A stretch of 64,000 nucleotides of DNA, from contig NZ_JAJOYU010000015.1 of assembly GCF_021290985.1 (NCBI RefSeq), positions 46,880 through 110,879 of the forward strand, read 5' to 3'. Shown here one piece after another: positions 63,998 to 64,000 of this stretch. Every line of letters begins with the position of its first letter. Position 1 is the stretch's first letter. A program made the translations under genes and the position numbers. The notes beneath the pieces are model-generated. The model was given only the letters and a program-made list of their open reading frames with translations. It had not been told where the DNA came from and made no database searches. This DNA comes from Rheinheimera soli (lineage in GTDB: Bacteria; Pseudomonadota; Gammaproteobacteria; Enterobacterales; Alteromonadaceae).

Positions 63998-64000
63998 GTG
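63998..64000 (+). CDS. Possible start codon of the next gene (window edge)
   Basis: A GTG at the last three bases is preceded by AGGAG six bases upstream, a good ribosome site. Nothing of the protein can be seen. Confidence 0.4.

Overview
The window looks like the chromosome of an aquatic gammaproteobacterium close to Alteromonadales or Rheinheimera. The lineage call is an inference from protein similarity and synteny recognised by eye, not from a database search. It rests on conserved gammaproteobacterial neighbourhoods (fimV-asd, pdxB, fabB/mnmC, rnt/grxD/sodB, prkA-yeaH-ycgB, apt-dnaX-ybaB-recR-htpG-adk, priC and ybaM), on a sodium-type motor protein MotY, and on several large secreted peptidases beside a TonB-dependent receptor. 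No rRNA, tRNA, insertion sequence, prophage or CRISPR array was recognised.

Layout. 1-6.4 kb (minus strand): the 5' part of fimV, then asd, pdxB and fabB. 6.5-9.4 kb (plus): mnmC and two overlapping response-regulator genes. 9.5-12.4 kb: motY, rnt, grxD and sodB. 12.6-17.3 kb: the three-gene prkA-yeaH-ycgB stress operon. 17.4-19.4 kb: a receiver/CheC-like protein and a diguanylate cyclase, co-transcribed. 19.5-21.9 kb: exported Tpx, a small heat-shock protein, an alpha/beta hydrolase and a MAPEG protein. 22-31.5 kb (minus): adk, an anti-sigma/ECF sigma/DoxX operon, htpG, recR, ybaB, dnaX and apt. 31.6-33.7 kb: an HvfA/HvfB/HvfC cluster, i.e. a cysteine-rich peptide modified by a multinuclear iron oxidase (copper-binding RiPP, 'bufferin' type). 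33.9-38.8 kb: an S9 peptidase and a TonB receptor. 39.2-43.6 kb (plus): dinG, a TauE/SafE permease, priC and an HDAC-like deacetylase. 43.6-53.7 kb: tryptophan dioxygenase, ComFB, YbaM, EamA, a periplasmic binding protein, OhrR, a cytochrome b562-like protein, PhzF, DUF445, a MocR regulator diverging from GNAT and PaiB-like genes, and small proteins. 53.9-63.8 kb: a small outer-membrane barrel, a 75-bp tandem repeat array, a DUF1080 protein, a tricorn-type protease, threonine aldolase, a prolyl oligopeptidase lipoprotein and a dienelactone-hydrolase-like esterase. A new gene may start at the last three bases.

The most notable system is the hvfABC cluster. Its precursor carries six cysteines in repeated EAKCG/EGKCG motifs. 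A perfect 10-bp intercistronic hairpin separates precursor from enzyme, and an unannotated 39-residue single-span membrane protein follows hvfC. The DoxX, ECF sigma and anti-sigma genes that accompany such clusters in other bacteria lie 6.4 kb away as a separate operon, suggesting a split regulon. Second is an intact E. coli-like programmed -1 frameshift in dnaX. Third are three families of intergenic repeats that can fold into hairpins; two show compensatory base changes between copies. One of these forms a four-unit tandem array and recurs singly near htpG.

Many starts were moved from the longest reading frame to an internal codon with a better ribosome binding site or family-length match. 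Apparent non-ATG starts occur in mnmC, the receiver-Hpt gene, the ECF sigma gene, the MocR gene, ybaM, the HDAC gene and the MAPEG gene.
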